DNA of 64,000 bases from Torymus aiolomorphi (lineage: Eukaryota > Arthropoda > Insecta > Hymenoptera > Torymidae), in NCBI GenBank assembly GCA_036365515.1, contig CM070873.1:29364757-29428756 (forward strand), read 5' to 3'. How positions within the stretch are numbered: the first letter of the stretch is position 1; every line of letters starts with the position of its first letter. Shown here one piece after another: positions 44,143-59,067 of this stretch. The notes below the pieces were generated by a model. The model made no database searches. It saw nothing but the letters and a program-made list of their open reading frames with translations, and was not told where the DNA came from. Position numbers and translations under genes: made by a program.

Positions 44143-47100
44143 ATGAGGAACCAGCAACTGCGGCCCGGGGCCGCCCGGGCCGCCCGCGCCGGGCTCTGCG
44201 ACAAGATCGAGAACTACGTGTCCGAGCTCGGCCACTGGTACGTATGCTGCTGCTGAAGCCGAAGGCTCGTCCTGGCGATGCGGAGTTTCGTGCTCGCGGA
44301 ACGGGGGTGGGGCGGCTGCTGGGTGTTGGGGCTGATTGATTGCGCGCGGGATGTGTATGATGCGGGCTGCTTGGGTTTTTTGGATTAAGGGATGGCAAAG
44401 TGGTTGGTGATGTGGAAGGGTGGGAAAAGTGAGTTTCTTTTTTGTTTTGGCGGGATGTTGAGGTTTATTAAAGAGGTTGTCTTTCAAAGTGTTACTCGGT
44501 TGGAGGTGGAAATAGTGAATCATGAGACTAGGGTTTTTGTGATTATTGTTATATTGAGTAGTGTGGATGTTACTGCAAGTGTGTTTATAAAAATTGACTG
44601 TAATTTGTAATTGACTATAACTAAAAAATTATGTTATGTAAAAGAGAATAGTTTGAGAGAATTTGGATAAATTTTCATGGAAAACAATTAGTTGATTAAG
44701 GTTCTGGAAAACCAAATTAAAATTTTTGAATAAGTTTACCGAATAGCTGATAACTGTAACACTGGCCAGCTATGTTGCTTTTAATTTTGTAAAATTTTTA
44801 CCCTTTTTATTTAATTACTTAAATGATTATGAATATCCATTAAGTTATTATAGTTTATTTTATATAATAACATACTGAATTTTCTGAGTAAATCGTATAT
44901 TATATGATATATGGGCTTGCAGAAAAGTATCGCCTTGATTTTATTGTCTTATAATTTTTTAGTTATTGATTTAACTTCAAGTAAACTTTGGAATTAAAAA
45001 TAATGGAATTTCAATAATCATTATTTACATATTATACTTCAACTTACAAGTATTATTTCCCTCTACGTATTCGATTTATAATATTTTATTATTTATTTAT
45101 TCATTTTCTTATATTAACATCTTATTTATTTTCTATTTGTAGTATACAAAGAATTGAAAAGTTTGTTAGAAAATGTAAAGAAAAATTGGAGTAATAATAA
45201 AAATCTAGTTAAAATTACGAAATTACGAAATAATTTTAGATTTTAAGTTTGTATTAATATTTTTAACCCAGAATTCAGATGATAAAATAACTTTACATTA
45301 TTTCAAAGCTTCAGGGCAAAAGTTGGATGAGTTCTATGTTATTTACATGCAACTCAACCCACTTTTGCCCTGAGTCTTTATTTCATTTGTTATAGTATGC
45401 CAATATAATTTTATTCTAATGGTTCAACGAAATCAGAAATTACACACTAAAAATTATACTTCTATCAAATTGAATAATACTATTATACACACACGATAAT
45501 AAAACTCAGAAAAAATTCTTCAACAGCAAAATAAAAGTAATTACCGCGAAATTCAAACCCCCATCCGCGCGCCGATTAGAGCTCAAATCACACAACACAC
45601 GCGCGCGCGCACATATTTACATACGCTCTTGAGCACTAATCGAACGGCTCTAAAAGAGCGCGAGGGGCGAAAAGCCGTTGAATGGGTGCGATGTGGGTCA
45701 TTGATGCGCGCCGGCGTGTCATCGAACTCTGCGTATATATGCAACGCATAATATAGAATACATGCCTCTCTTGTTTTCCCTCAGGGCGGTGTGGCGTGCG
45801 ATAATAATGGGCCAGTTCCTGTCGATCGTGCTCTGCTTCATGACGCATCTGAACCACCACATCAACACCGCCTTCCAGCTGAATCTGCTGACGGGTGAGG
45901 AATGAACGAGAGAATCAACGAATACGCGACAGCTTGACATATCTTTACATTGCTGAGATCAGATTTTCTATTCGAAAAAAAAAATTGGTTTAGTCAGATT
46001 ATTTTTTTTTTACTAAAAGATGACTGTTATTCTCTCTATGTTAACGTGAACGATTCGCAAATACTTTTTTTCAGTAGTTTTTCTTTGTGATCAAAAATCG
46101 AAAATCAGTGCTGTACTTGTCGAAATCGAAATCTTATGCGTGGGTGATTCATCGAATTGCTTAAAAAAATGTTTTTGGATATTGTTTGTAAGTAAAGAGC
46201 ATGGCACACTTTTTTTTAAAATAAAAATAATGATAGAATAGCAATTTGCAAATTACCTTGAATAGAAATTAGATATATATTATACTATAATAAATTCGTC
46301 CCCTACCATGGTGACTTCATAATTTTATTAATTTTTGATAATTCTGAAAATTTTTTTGACAAACGTGTATTTACTTTTTTCTGTACAACTATGTAAATTA
46401 TAGGTAATTTTGAATTGATTAGTCATGTCAAAAAACCATTCAAAAAATTCAACTCTCTCAGTAAACTATACGCAAGATATTTCTCCAAATCAAAGCAATC
46501 GAAATTTAAAATTCCTTGTATTTTGTAAAAAACGCCTAGTATTGCATGATAAGCATAAAATTAATTGCAGGCCAGCATCTGCCGCACTACGTGATGATGC
46601 TGCTGGTGTACACGACGTGGATGTCGTGCCGGGGCGCGGGTAACGGCCTCTTCTCCGTGATCAAGGCGCGTGGCTGGCGCTACCTGCTGCTGGCGATGAT
46701 CGACCTCGAGGCGAACACCCTCATCACGTCGTCCCACCGGTTCACCAGCCTCGCCAGTATTCAGGTAAACCGTTGGGAGTACTTGGAAAATGCTGCTTGG
46801 AGTGTCGGTTGGTGGATTAGATGTGAAGAAATTCACGTGGTTTAAAAGTAAATGCAGATAAAATTAAACTTTTAAAAAAACTAGCCAGTTCAAGCGCGTT
46901 GCGCGCGCTCTTCGCTTCCCCTCTTATACAATTAATATTGAAATATTATGAATTTAAAATTCATTTTATTTTTTAACATACACAAATTCATCTAATATTT
47001 TCTATTAAAACTTGGATTGTATTTATATTTATTTTAGTTTATTCCTAAAATACAAAAATTTCGAGGTTAGAAATTTAACCGTATTCAGAACAGTTTTCAT

Positions 47101-50100
47101 AGTCCTTCATTATTAACTACAGACAAAATAATAATACTTTTTATTATACAATGTTAAACTTTAAGTCATTAATACAATTTATAACTTATATCTTTAGTTT
47201 AAATATTTCATAATTTCGTATTATATGGGTTTTATTTGGACGAATCAGTTAAGACCTTAAGCTAATAGCTAACGTCACTGCAGACCAATCACGGGTTCTA
47301 TTTAAACGGACTTGACCAATCGCAAAGGTTTTATTTCGGCTTCACATTTCCATCATCATTCTTTTAAGAGAGAATATTTTAATCAGGTAGTTTGTTTGGG
47401 TATTTTGATACGAAAGAACGTTAGGTCTGATTACAGCTTCCTAGGGAATTAATTATTATTTGCTGTTTCAAAGAGGATGTGAAATCGTAGAATTAACATC
47501 CGATTTCATTGTTTAATAAATTAATTTCTAAACGTTTATTTGAAAAAACGCGCAATTCAAAATCTTCGTGTATACAGAAGATTCAGAAATTTTTGTAAAC
47601 AATTTTATTATTATTTTCCATAAGTTGTTTGTGTTGGAAAATCAGAGTACCGACACTACCGTTATGATTTAATGAAAGTCTCTAATTATTTATTTGGAGT
47701 AACGTGAACTTCAGGTCCATTGTTTATATAAAAACTACACTGAGAAAATATTTTCGAGCGTTCCCATCAGTATGTTCCTTATGAAATTGGCGTTAAAAAA
47801 TTATATTAGCATTCTGCATCTCTTGGTGCTATTTTCTATATAGGTATTTATACAAACGCGAAAAACTGTAATGTCGGTAATTGCATGTCAATTATACACC
47901 GTATCACATCCTCCTATATCAAACAGTCAATGAATAAAGTAAACAACGAAAATTAAAATTTTAAAAATTCTTATGAAAAACACGAAAATCCAATAAAGTA
48001 TGCGGTTCCATGTTGGCTCCTCTACATTCACTATAATCTCGGTCAACAATGGTATATATTCGATGGAAAACCGTCTGACGATCATAAATTTGGCTTCGTT
48101 CTTAGGAGCCAAAATATGAGAGAAGCTGCAGTAGTTTTTAGTGTTCCCTTAAAAGAAAATCTTGGCAAGGTACCATTACTCTCACTACATAAGAAGTATG
48201 GAAAAGTTCCAGATTTCAACTAATTCGTATAGTAAACAAGACATTTTTGCCAAAACTGTGCATAAAAACTCGTTTTTTTTTTCATTTTACACACTATACT
48301 TGTAAAAATAACGCATGACACATCTGCTACTATTACTTATACTTGACTGACGAATAATGTAAATTACCGTCCCGCATGTTTCAGCTGCTGGACTGCGTGG
48401 CGATCCCCGTAGCCCTGGCGCTGTCCTGCCTGGTGCTGGGCGTCCGGTACCGCATGGTGCACATCGTCGGCGTGTCGGTATGCCTCATGGGCGTCGGCTG
48501 CCTCGTCTGGGCCGGCATCGAGGACAACAAGGATCCAGCGTCCACCGGTAAAGTAGAAATTCTGTAAATCTTTGTTTGAAATTTTCTTTTTATATGTACT
48601 AGTTGAATTGATTATGATTGTTATTTTACCATTATAGTGCACACCTTCTAGAAATTATAAATTGTGCAGACTTTTATCTTGAAAAAAATTATGGAGTACT
48701 CTTTAAAGCCTCTTTAACGAAATTTGATAATGAAAGCGATATAAAAATAAAAAAACTCGAATTCGATTTCAAGATAACTCGAAAAATTGAACGAAAACTG
48801 ATTATCTGAGGATAGTTTATTCTATCTATCGAGTATGAAAATAAAATTTAGGAAACAATTATCCTTACAAAATTTTATAAGATGATGGTGTTGGTGTCAA
48901 ATATGAGTTTTCAGTAGATTTAAAAAAAATATTACTAGAATTACAGAAAATAATATAAATTGAACTTTCAGGTAAAAATCAATTAGTGGGGGACATGCTG
49001 TGCCTCGGTGGCGCCGTGTTGTTTTCAATCGTCACAGTGCTGCAAGAGCTGGCGGTGAAATCCATTGACATCATCGAGTACTTAGGGATGATTGGGTTTT
49101 TTGGAACAATATACTGCGTTTCCCAAACGTAAGTTATTAAATACGTATTCAGCTGACTTCTGACAAATGTGATATGTAATAATTATGCAAAAAAAAACAA
49201 AAGAATTAATTTGATCATTCAAACTTAAATAATTTTATAAATACTTTCACATTTTTACTAAATTATATAACTATACTAATTTAAAGTAAAAATTTTTAAA
49301 CTTACTCAACATTTTTACTTTATATCGTTATTACGTTATTTACATCGACACTAGCAAATTATTTAATGACTTCTGACGACGAAAATTATCAATTGAGAAA
49401 ACACCATATTTTTTAAAGTTTTTCTAATAAATTATAAGATTAATATCAATAAGTTGAGTTTATTTTCATGAATTATGTGTCAATAATAAAAAAAAGTCAA
49501 TGGCAATCCATTCGCGCTTTGTGTAATCAAACAATCCATTTATTTGGGGATTATTTTATTCCATTTCTCATGGCTTAATCATTTCATTTCCTGATATAAC
49601 AGTTCATGATGTATAGCCACGTGAATTGAAATTGATTTTTTTTTGTACAACTAAATCGGCAAAATTTATTTAAGAATAATATTTATTTATTCACGAATAA
49701 TATAATATAATAAAATTCCAGAGCCATACTTGAGCGTCAGCAGATCGAGAGCTTCCAGTACGACAACGCCCTGATCATCACCTTCCTAGTCGTCTACTGC
49801 ATCACGCAGTTCGTCTTCTACTCTCTGGTACCGGTCGTCCTGTACGAGACGGGCGCCACATCGCTCCAGCTAGCCCTCCTCACCGCGGACTTCTTCAACA
49901 TCCTCTTCGGCATGCTCACCCATCAGTATAAAGTGAGTAATTCATCCTCGTCGTAACAGAGTTACGTGTGGTAGGATTAACTGAATGCCGAGACTTGTGA
50001 AAAATTAAACGTTTCGAGGGAAATATCTTGGAATTGTGTAGAGTTATACTGTAATATTTTAAAGTATACATATTTTTGTGGCTGGTTGAAATATGATAAA

Positions 50101-52698
50101 AGAGTACAGATGAACCAATAAAAATGCCAATTTTCGTCATTAAAATCAAATGACTTCATTAAAGTTTTAGTATTCCTAGCGGAAATAATAAATGGTGAAA
50201 ACTATAAATAACTGTTAATAATAATAAATGTCTGTATAAAACTGTAAAAAGCTGTACGAAAATGTTGGAATTACGAATGTAAATAAAAGTAATTTACAGT
50301 TGTTTCACAGTTATTTATAGTTAATAACAGAGATTTATTGTTATATACAATTTTTACAGTGTTTTTACAGTTATTCACAACAAATTTCACTTTTTGCTTG
50401 CGATTATTGTTTTAACATAAATAATTGTAAATAAGTGTTAATAACAGTTTACTTTTCGATTTTCGCATCAAATATTTGGTTTTATTATTGAAAAATGTAA
50501 ATAAGTGTAAATAACTATGAAATTAGCAATGGTTCCACTACCATTAAAAATAAATTCGAAATATGTTACCAAAGCTTACAAAAACATGAATACTTTAACG
50601 TACCTGTACTACTCATAAAAACCTTCAATAAATTTACTTCCGTTCCAGTTTCACACTCTGTACTTCCTCTCGTACATGTTGACAATGACTGGTATCTACA
50701 TCTATGCGATAAAGAGAACGCCAACGTCGGGCTCCAGGAGAGAGCCTTACGTCGAGCCCACAGCGCCGGATTACAGGTACTTAGATAAATTGCTGTTTAG
50801 TTCACTCGTTGATTTATATCCGGTGTCTTTGATTTTTTTGTAAAGTTTTAACTGGAGTTTGCTTTTTACTAACTTTTATTTTAATACGGAAGAGAAGATC
50901 GTTTATTGAAATATCTTGAAACGATGACATGAAATTTGAGTCAACATTGAGAAAAATAAGATATTTTAATAAGTAACTAAGTTTTTACTTTCTAATGATC
51001 CTATAGTTTTATTCGTTAGCATAGAAATTAAGCCGTTGATAATATGTAAAAATAATTTTTATATCGATTACATGTTTTATAAATGAGTTAGACGATAAAT
51101 GTTTTTGAATTAAAAGCAGGTCATTGTAAGTTGATAACGCGACCACAATTAAACGTAATATTTTCTTTTTTATCTAAATAAAGTTTTCAATATTTATGCT
51201 GATATTATAATTCATTCCGACATTCTCATGCAAGGTCAATATCAAAGTCATAATTGAGCTGATATATTAATGTCATACCGTTTTTAAATCAAACGCTTTT
51301 AATCTGAAGGCGGTTCTTCATAACTTCGAAAATTTCGGATTTTCTTTAAGTCGGTCTAAATATGACTCGATTCAAATAGATGATCATTAATAAATAGACC
51401 CTCATTATTCAAGATTATACCAAAATCATGTAGTGTACTGCGAGTAAAGTAAATAAAGTTGTACGACTCATTATATTTCATTAAAAATTAATGCAATAAC
51501 TTAGCTGTCTACTGTAGATTATTTATTCTATTTTTATATGATATTAGCTAAACGACTTTTTAACCAGAGATAGCAGTTAATCCGAACTATAAAAATATAA
51601 CTATCTCTCATAAGTATTACAGTATTTTTGATTATTTTCACTAGAAAAATTTTTGTCGTCATGCATTTAATTTACTCGGTATAAGAATAAAATAAGCAAC
51701 TTCTTAAATTATGCTAATAAAATCTAAATTAATGTAAAAAGTAATGTCCACTGGACGATATATAGAGAGAAAGGATTTTTCATAAATCCTAAATAATTGT
51801 TCACTAATGATGAAGTATTAGTGATTTAGTAGCATTACGGTCATTAGAGCAGACGCCGGTCTTTCTATCAATTGTTGTAGCCCGCATTCATAAGTTACTA
51901 CGTAGTTATTTTTTGTTTATATTCGTCGCTTAATCTAAGCTTTTTTCCCAACCAAGATCTCATGTGTTATTCACACATTTGATTACAATTATGAACTTAC
52001 ATTCGTGAATTTTTTCTAAGTGGCTTAAAAAACTCAAGCACTTCTTTAGTTAATTTCCAAGTAGATAAATGAACTAGGTGAATATTTAATTCGGGTTTTT
52101 GGACTAACCAGGCCGTTTTTTTTCATCAATTTAAACCAATGAAAGTACCGATTGGGATTGCGTCATTTACACGACATTTTAAAAAAAATTCATACATATT
52201 CAGCACAGGATACAATAACAACAATACGGTCGTAATACTCTTATCTTCCATGCATCGTACTATCTCATTATGCCCTGGTCAGTCGAAACCCACAGCTACA
52301 ATAAATTCCTATCGTCCCTATACCCACCCCAAAAAAAAACCAAAATGAATTATCAGCCAGCTCGATTAACCGGTCCATTATAAAGCGACATTATTTTAAG
52401 ACACATGGCGCACCACCACCACCACCCTGGCCCCGGCCACGGCTGCGAGGTCGAGATGGCCACGAGCTCAGGTATGTCAGGTTTGTCGGGTGGCACGCTC
52501 GACCGTCGCGCCCCGTCCTCAACCCTGGGCAGCGAGCGCGAGACGATGGACGCGAGTTCGTTACCCTTGAGCGTCAGCTCGGACACAGCCTTCACCTCGT
52601 TCTACGGAAGCCAGGGTCACCTGAAACCCCACGGCAGGCAGGTGTCGAACTCTAACCTCAACGAGGTATCCGGCGTTGGCACGGTGAGGTCCTCCTGA
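44143..52698 (+). CDS. Solute carrier family 35 member F1/F2-type transporter
   Basis: Eight exons with consistent phases: 44143-44237, 45785-45894, 46571-46764, 48385-48547, 48972-49128, 49722-49932, 50649-50776 and 52401-52698. The protein (~450 codons) has about ten hydrophobic helices. Family-typical words are LLAMIDLEANTLI, SLASIQLLDCVAIP, LVGDMLCLGGA, EYLGMIGFFG and LQLALLTADFFNILFG, diagnostic of the SLC35F/DUF914 group of drug/metabolite-type carriers. Substrate is not established for this group in general. The short N-terminus is Arg/Ala-rich; the cytoplasmic tail is Ser/Gly-rich and starts with a His run (HMAHHHHH), both poorly conserved. The 5' flank (44080-44142) is CpG-rich with GTCGTC runs, fitting a promoter and leader. 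Introns are AT-rich; the sixth contains a relative of the AGCGGAAATA repeat at 50178. Confidence 0.9.
45312..45372. other. Strong intronic hairpin
   Basis: CAGGGCAAAAGTTGGATGAG and its inverse (AACTCAACCCACTTTTGCCC) form 22-base arms with a few mismatches around a 17-base loop, in intron 1 of the SLC35F gene. It may be a tiny MITE or a structured RNA; nothing decides. Confidence 0.45.
50178..50540. repeat. Diverged copy of the AGCGGAAATA/TAACTG repeat
   Basis: Starts CCTAGCGGAAATAATAAATG like the element at 12720 and continues with ATAACTGTTAATA and TTACAGTTGTTTCACAG units; the right end is not recognisable. It lies in intron 6 of the SLC35F gene. Confidence 0.5.
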
Positions 52699-55600
52699 TC
52701 CGACAAGAGGTAGAGGTTGCGCGACCGCGATCGTTACTACGATTGAGAGAAAGAGAGAGAGGAGAGAGATCGGCAAATCCATGTATTATGTGGATTCGGC
52801 TCAAGTTCGATCCTCCGGATTGTGTACCTCTACTGTATGCGTGCGTGTGTACCGTATTACGCGTCTATTGGCGGTTGTGGCTTTGCGGTTCTGCGTGAGT
52901 TGAAGAATGTGATTGTGTGATGGCGATGGAGTGGGTATATGGGTGGTCCAGTTGGAGATTGTATACGGTTATTGTGATCGCGGAGTTGGGATTGGTCATG
53001 TGATATGATATAATTGTATGAAAATCATTTGGTTAATCTGGCAAATTGATTAGGTGATATACTCTATGTGATGCGTAATCACAAAAATTATGTGATAGAT
53101 AGTATGATGTACTACTTAAAGTAGATAAAATTCATGAAAGAGTGTAACATATATATATATATATATATAAAATAATGCATGACGACGTATATATGTCACG
53201 TGATTCTCCAAATGATTAATCACATGAGGAATTCGCAAAGAGACGCATGTGGTTGCTGTGTGACTATTGTATTAACCATGTGATACAGCACATTAGTTAA
53301 TTTTCAACTGGACCTTGACAAAGAAATTGGGTGTTAAATCAGTTGAAAAATTATTCACGGCTATATATTTTATTTTTAGGAAAGCTACGTGATATAGAGT
53401 GTTTGATTTACACGTGGTTACCAAGTTAAAAGCGCTAACAAAATTTAAATCTTCATGTATTGTATGTTAAATGGCCTAGGATCGATTTCAAATCTTGATT
53501 CGCCTAACGATTTCAGTGTCCTTTCATCTCAATGGTTGCCTAAACAGATCAGGTTGTAATTTCTCACTGATTTTTTACCTAATTTCTTCAGCAGAGCTCT
53601 GTACGGTATCCGAAAATGGCGTTACAGCATTTATGTAAAATTATATGTAACTATATAAAAGTCGTAGGTAGAATATTTCTAGATAAAAGAATATAAGATC
53701 TAATGTTAAGCTTTTCTTTTCGCGTTTTATTTAGCAAAATGAGATCACATGTTCGCACTAAAAGTCGAAAATACACAAATAATAACATGTAAGATTACGT
53801 TAATTAATATTAACGTAGATAATTTATTAAAATTTTGGAGAATTTATATTTATTTTTTGGATGCATTTTTTCCTGTTAAGTATTACTTTTTAAGAAGTTG
53901 ATTCGTTTATTGATGAATAACTTTTTTGTAGCATGTTTAAAATCTTTTAGATAGATCTCGAAGTGTAATAGCTAGTGTATGTGCATTATATCCGACATCA
54001 ACATTTTTACCCAAACGATATTATAGAGGGATATTTAGATTTTGCTCATACATTTTTTTTAATTAGAAATCTTAACGGTGTAATAAATTCTTTTTCTAAG
54101 GTGGACATGTTCGAATTAAAAATAGTAAATGTTACTAAAGTCATTATTAATTATTAATTATTTTTAAGTCCACAGTAGGAAATTACGCCTAACTCTAAAG
54201 GTAATAAGTGATATAATTTTAATTTTGACGGCGTGTTATGTTATGTTAGAGTTTTTATAAAACGGCCTAAAATAAATCAAAATTGATCTCAAATATTAGT
54301 TAAAATCTCAGGTTCTATTATAAAATATTCAATGTACAAAGTTTTCAGAAACGAAAGCAAAATACAAAATATGTATTCATTATAATCTAATTTTGTTCAA
54401 TATACTTAAATGCACTTTAACAAGATGTCAAAGTCGATATGGAAATTCCAACTATTGACTAAACATTAGTCCATGTACAATAAATAATTAGTTAGAATGC
54501 AATAAAGTCACACTCCATTATTCAAAATCAGGATCTTAAGTTTTTTAAAAGTATGTTTATGATGTTCTACAATTATGAATTTGAAGTTTTATTATTAAGC
54601 AAACAATGTTTATGAGAAAATATTACATTTAATAAACATTAGTATAAAATCTATAGCGAGAAAATGTAATTCAATATCAATTTTGATGTACTCATCATCG
54701 AAAAAGTCGTTTTCGATTAAAAACAATGTGTCGATACTTTTGAAATGTCCACCGATTTTTCCTATCACGTTTACATCTGTAAAGCGTTCTCTACGTGATT
54801 AGTTAGAATAACGATACTTACGATTAAAGGGCTTTGTCATACAAGGTCATTAAACATGAATTTCTAAAACAGCAGTATTCGATATAGTTGCTAGAGATTT
54901 AAATCGGGCTTGGCTCAAGTCGATAATATAATTAGCGTAAATAATTAACGTGCCAAAGGAATGGTCTAACGTATAGGATTAGCGTATAGTCGAGTACATC
55001 GGTTTTCTTATTAGCGAATAAATAAAGAAAAACGTAATCTTTTGATACGAAGTTCCGAAATTCATCAAAATTGGCCAAATTAGAATATGGAGTATCGATT
55101 CGCATTGTACAGTACGCGTATACATGTCTTCAAAATATGATGTTCGAGAGACGTTAAAGATGCCTGGCCGACGTTATATTTTCTTGCAATGATCTCTGCG
55201 GTTACATTGTTAAATGTAACTTCAATAGCAATTGAAGAATATAGAATGAACTTCCTTTTCTTTGATTCTGTGATACTCTTTTCTAAAAACACACTCGTGT
55301 AATATTATTCACAAAGAGCAATCAAATAGAATCGTTTATTTTGATTAAATTTGTGATATGATATCCTTTACTCTTATAGAACGTCAAAATGTTATTCATT
55401 TCTTTGTGAGACAACTTACGTGTTTGTAATTCAATACTTAACGCTTGCGACGAATCGATGAAGACGAAATACGTAAAATAAATTATATAAATTATCGATC
55501 TATGGGGATAAATTGTACTAACTTCTAAATGCATTGTCTAAAAAAAAGATTAAAAATTACATCGCATAAACACGTAAAGACTGATATGATAAATCTTTGT

Positions 55601-58080
55601 AAAATATATTAAATTGTAGCAAAAAAATGATATAGCCTTTTCGAAAAATAATTCGAACTCAGAAAATTTTTCTAATTGTTTCTAATTATTTGCATCAATT
55701 TGAATATAAATGGAAAGTATGATTCCGCACAGTTGAAATGTTATATAGTTTCATAATTTAAGAGAGAAAAAAAATACATATATCGTCTTATTTTTCGAAA
55801 ATTTTATTGATTGTGAAGTCTTAGTGCTGTTGTAATGATTACGTATTAGCGCTTTTGTAGTTAATGCAATGATTAATCTTTTTGTTCATAAATTTTGTAA
55901 AGAATTATTAAAAGCCTAATTTTTATGAAAAACGAGTGTCATAAGTGCCAATGTTTAACTTTTATGTGTAAGTACAGGCTGTCATTAAGGAACATATTTT
56001 ACAGATTTTACCTATTCTTTATATATTAAAAAACTGACTTGGTATCACCTACGAGATATTGTTTGCCAATTATTTTACAACACTGATATAATCACAAAAC
56101 TGCAGTACAAATTTTAAAATTCAAAGGAATCGTTTTTTAATTAAATATATATTCATTTAAAATGGAAATATTTCTTACATTTTCGATTGTATATACACAG
56201 AATCGCAATAATGTTCATGTAAAATAAACAATTGCAACGGTCTAATAGCTCTAATATTAAAAAAAGTTATAAATTACGTTTATGAAAGTAAGTATAGATT
56301 ACGTGAGTAATTAATTATTATTAATTTTTATTTAATAATTCAAATGCAACTTTCAAACTAAAATTTCATATGGTTTCAAATTATAAGGAAATGTGTAACA
56401 GTTTTAGAAGTATAATGCAGTAACATGTCTATTTATAGCCCATAACGAGTCATATTTATTAAGTATCAGTTCGAGCAATCAAGTAAGAAATCAAAGTATA
56501 CTTGTTTTCTTGTATTGTAAAATTGTAAAAATACAATTAAAAATTCACTTCTCAATTGGATTGGCGCTTATTAAACCTTTAAAGTAACTAAAATTCATCA
56601 CTAGTTTATTTGTAAATTGCGACTCATTGTAAACAAATATTTTGATGTAGTTTTTTAGACTCTGTATTTGCCAAACGTAACGTGAAAAACCGTCTGAATT
56701 TAATTTATGTCTCAAATTAAATTAAAATAGTTCAAAGAGAAATACAAAGTTTACTATAATTAAAAATTAAATTTAATGAGAATCTAGTTTGAATTTGCTC
56801 TAATTTTTAGTACAGAAAAAGCACAATATATTTTTTAACGTATGTATGTGGTTTGTTATGACTTAAAGCAAAGCTATTACGTAAATGCAAATATATTTGT
56901 AAGTTAACACATAATTTTGATAAATTGTTCCTACGTTCGCTCCATCCTTATATTATTGAACCGGCGAGTGTAATTCTGTTATTAGGGTTACTGTTGCGGA
57001 TCGATATTTGTGAAAATATCGATAGAATGTTTTTATCGCAAATTGTTTAAGCACACACAATACTTTTAGCCATACTTACTAAGATTGCGATGATTAAGAT
57101 TGTTTGTGATCTCCGATTATACGAGAACAATGGTTGTATCACACAAATACTTGAAAAACTGTATAACAATTTTCATACCGTTCTTGTTTCCTCGTCATTT
57201 TTGCTTTTATATAGTACAAACAAACTAATATTGCACCAATATTATGTATAATAATAATAATCTATGACATAAAAAAAATACAAAATACTAAGTGTGTTTT
57301 TATTTCTACTGTAACCATTTTATCCATACAAATTGCAGAAAAATTATACAAAGAACACAATACCTTTGTTATTATAATTAAAAAAAAAACCTTTGTTATT
57401 ATCAAAGCTTATTGTTATTTGTTTTCAAACTGCAAAATAAATACTTTCGCATTACGCGAGCTATGTAATTACAGACTCAGCAGCACACTTCTTTTAATTA
57501 TACCCCCTGGACTGTCGGAAAGTTAAAGGGGTAAGTTTAAAGTTAAGTTTTCGCGCAGAGCAAAGTCGATTCCGCATGGGGTGTGTAATTGAAGGGAATG
57601 ATGACGCAAGGTCGGACAACTTTTTTTCCTCATTCGCTTTATTGAGCTGTACACAAGTTTCAAAATTCTCATCATACTAAAGTCGTCGAAAAATATTATA
57701 TTTCTTTCTCTATCTCTACCCTCTCGTTCGTGTGTTGTTTTCAGTGTAAAAGATAAAAAAAATAGAGCTGCGTGGGGACTTCAGTTGAAGTTTCGGAGAA
57801 CGGTGAAGAAAGAAACGGCTCCGCGGACCATCTGAAAAGATTATTATGTTTTAATTATGAAGCATTTTATAATGAAGAGATAGTTGTAATGAAAGAGAAA
57901 GGGCAGTGACGGATTTAGCGACACAATTATTAATGACCGAAAAGTCAATCAAAACAAAGTTAAAATAATATAAATATAATTAGAGTTTCTAAACATAAAG
58001 TTACAGTGTATTATTAGCTATTTTTGTTGTTACTTTTTAGACTTGATAGAAAATTTTGGGATTAGGGGAATGGACTTCAA
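52699..58080. other. Gene-poor AT-rich region after SLC35F
   Basis: The first few hundred bases are presumably the SLC35F 3' untranslated region. A short AT microsatellite lies at 53150-53170. The remainder is AT-rich with scattered short frames but no domain I can defend. Near 55090-55270 the minus strand has a helix-rich stretch (AEIIARKYNVGQASLTSLE) without a supporting gene structure. Confidence 0.5.
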
Positions 58081-58097
58081 CGAACGAGTTATTGTTT

Positions 58098-58160
58098 AAA
58101 AATTGATATATTTTAAACCAACGTTTCGAGGGTTATTTTACCCTCTTCTTCAGGGCTTAT
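58098..58160 (-). other. Hammerhead-like ribozyme core
   Basis: On the minus strand CTGAAGA (58153-58147) is followed by a stem (AGGGT / ACCCT) with a short loop, then CGAAAC (58128-58123). This is the CUGANGA-stem II-GAAA order of a hammerhead core. A downstream GTTTAAA / TTTAAAC pair could form an extended stem III. Stem I is not convincing. Such motifs are known in Penelope-like retroelements of animals; no reverse transcriptase is seen here. Confidence 0.35.
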
Positions 58161-59067
58161 GCTATCAAATTTTAACGCATAATAACGTCGTTGATAGAAA
58201 ATTTTTTGTTTTATTTTGATTTGCCATCCCGTTATCCCGGCAGATAGAAGTTTAACAGCTAATTCGTTTTTTTTTAATTAAAAAAAAAACTGATCGAATT
58301 TTGTAAATCTTAAATGCGGAATGTCTTAATTTACTTAGATAAAAAATTCCGATGTTGTAGAATCTATATAGAAATAAATTTGATTATTCAAACTTATCAA
58401 AGGTAGCAAAAAATTAACTAGAAAATGTCGGCTTGAGACCTATCATTGGTCAAAAAGAATATTCCGTATTGGTTGATGAGTCTGACTCTTCTCAAAAAAA
58501 CTAAATCATGAAAAGAACTAAGAGAATCAATCGGCTTGAAAAATATACTCAGTTGTAAATGTATTAATCAATTTACTACTAATTATAACACGAGCTCTAT
58601 CGTAAGCCTTGTTGAAACATAATACATTTAACGCACTACGACCCTCAAATAAACACGAAATCAGAGCCAACATTCAGACTACAAAATTGCTTCCCACCGA
58701 ACTCCAAAGAACAATTTCACACATATTTAAGGTAGTTCTCTAACGACTCGTGAGTCGAATGAAGTGATTGTTAAGTGAACATTACATTTGACTAGCTTCG
58801 CAGGCATATTATGCTTTAAAAAATTATTTATGAATTTAAATAATATTTAATGCAAGAAATCTACTGTAAATAATAACTTACAATAATAATGAAACCTTAA
58901 TGTGAGTCACGTATTTCGTCCTCAATGTGGGAACGTCGCAACTACGCCAATTTGTTTTGAATCGCGAGTTGAGCTTTGTTTTTCTAACCTTAACGGATGA
59001 GATTCATTCGAGACGTATGCTTTAATAAGCGTACTTTAATAAGCTCGGTTTTCCAAAAGCGTGCAGA

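Noticed and set aside
43905..44523. 193-codon minus-strand frame over the SLC35F first exon
   Set aside because: Low-complexity Pro/Ala/His sequence antisense to a CpG-rich promoter and a confirmed first exon.
55090..55534. Minus-strand pieces resembling a helicase helix bundle (AEIIARKYNVG)
   Set aside because: The similarity to HELQ/POLQ-type proteins is short, the adjoining frames carry stops and no other helicase motif is near.
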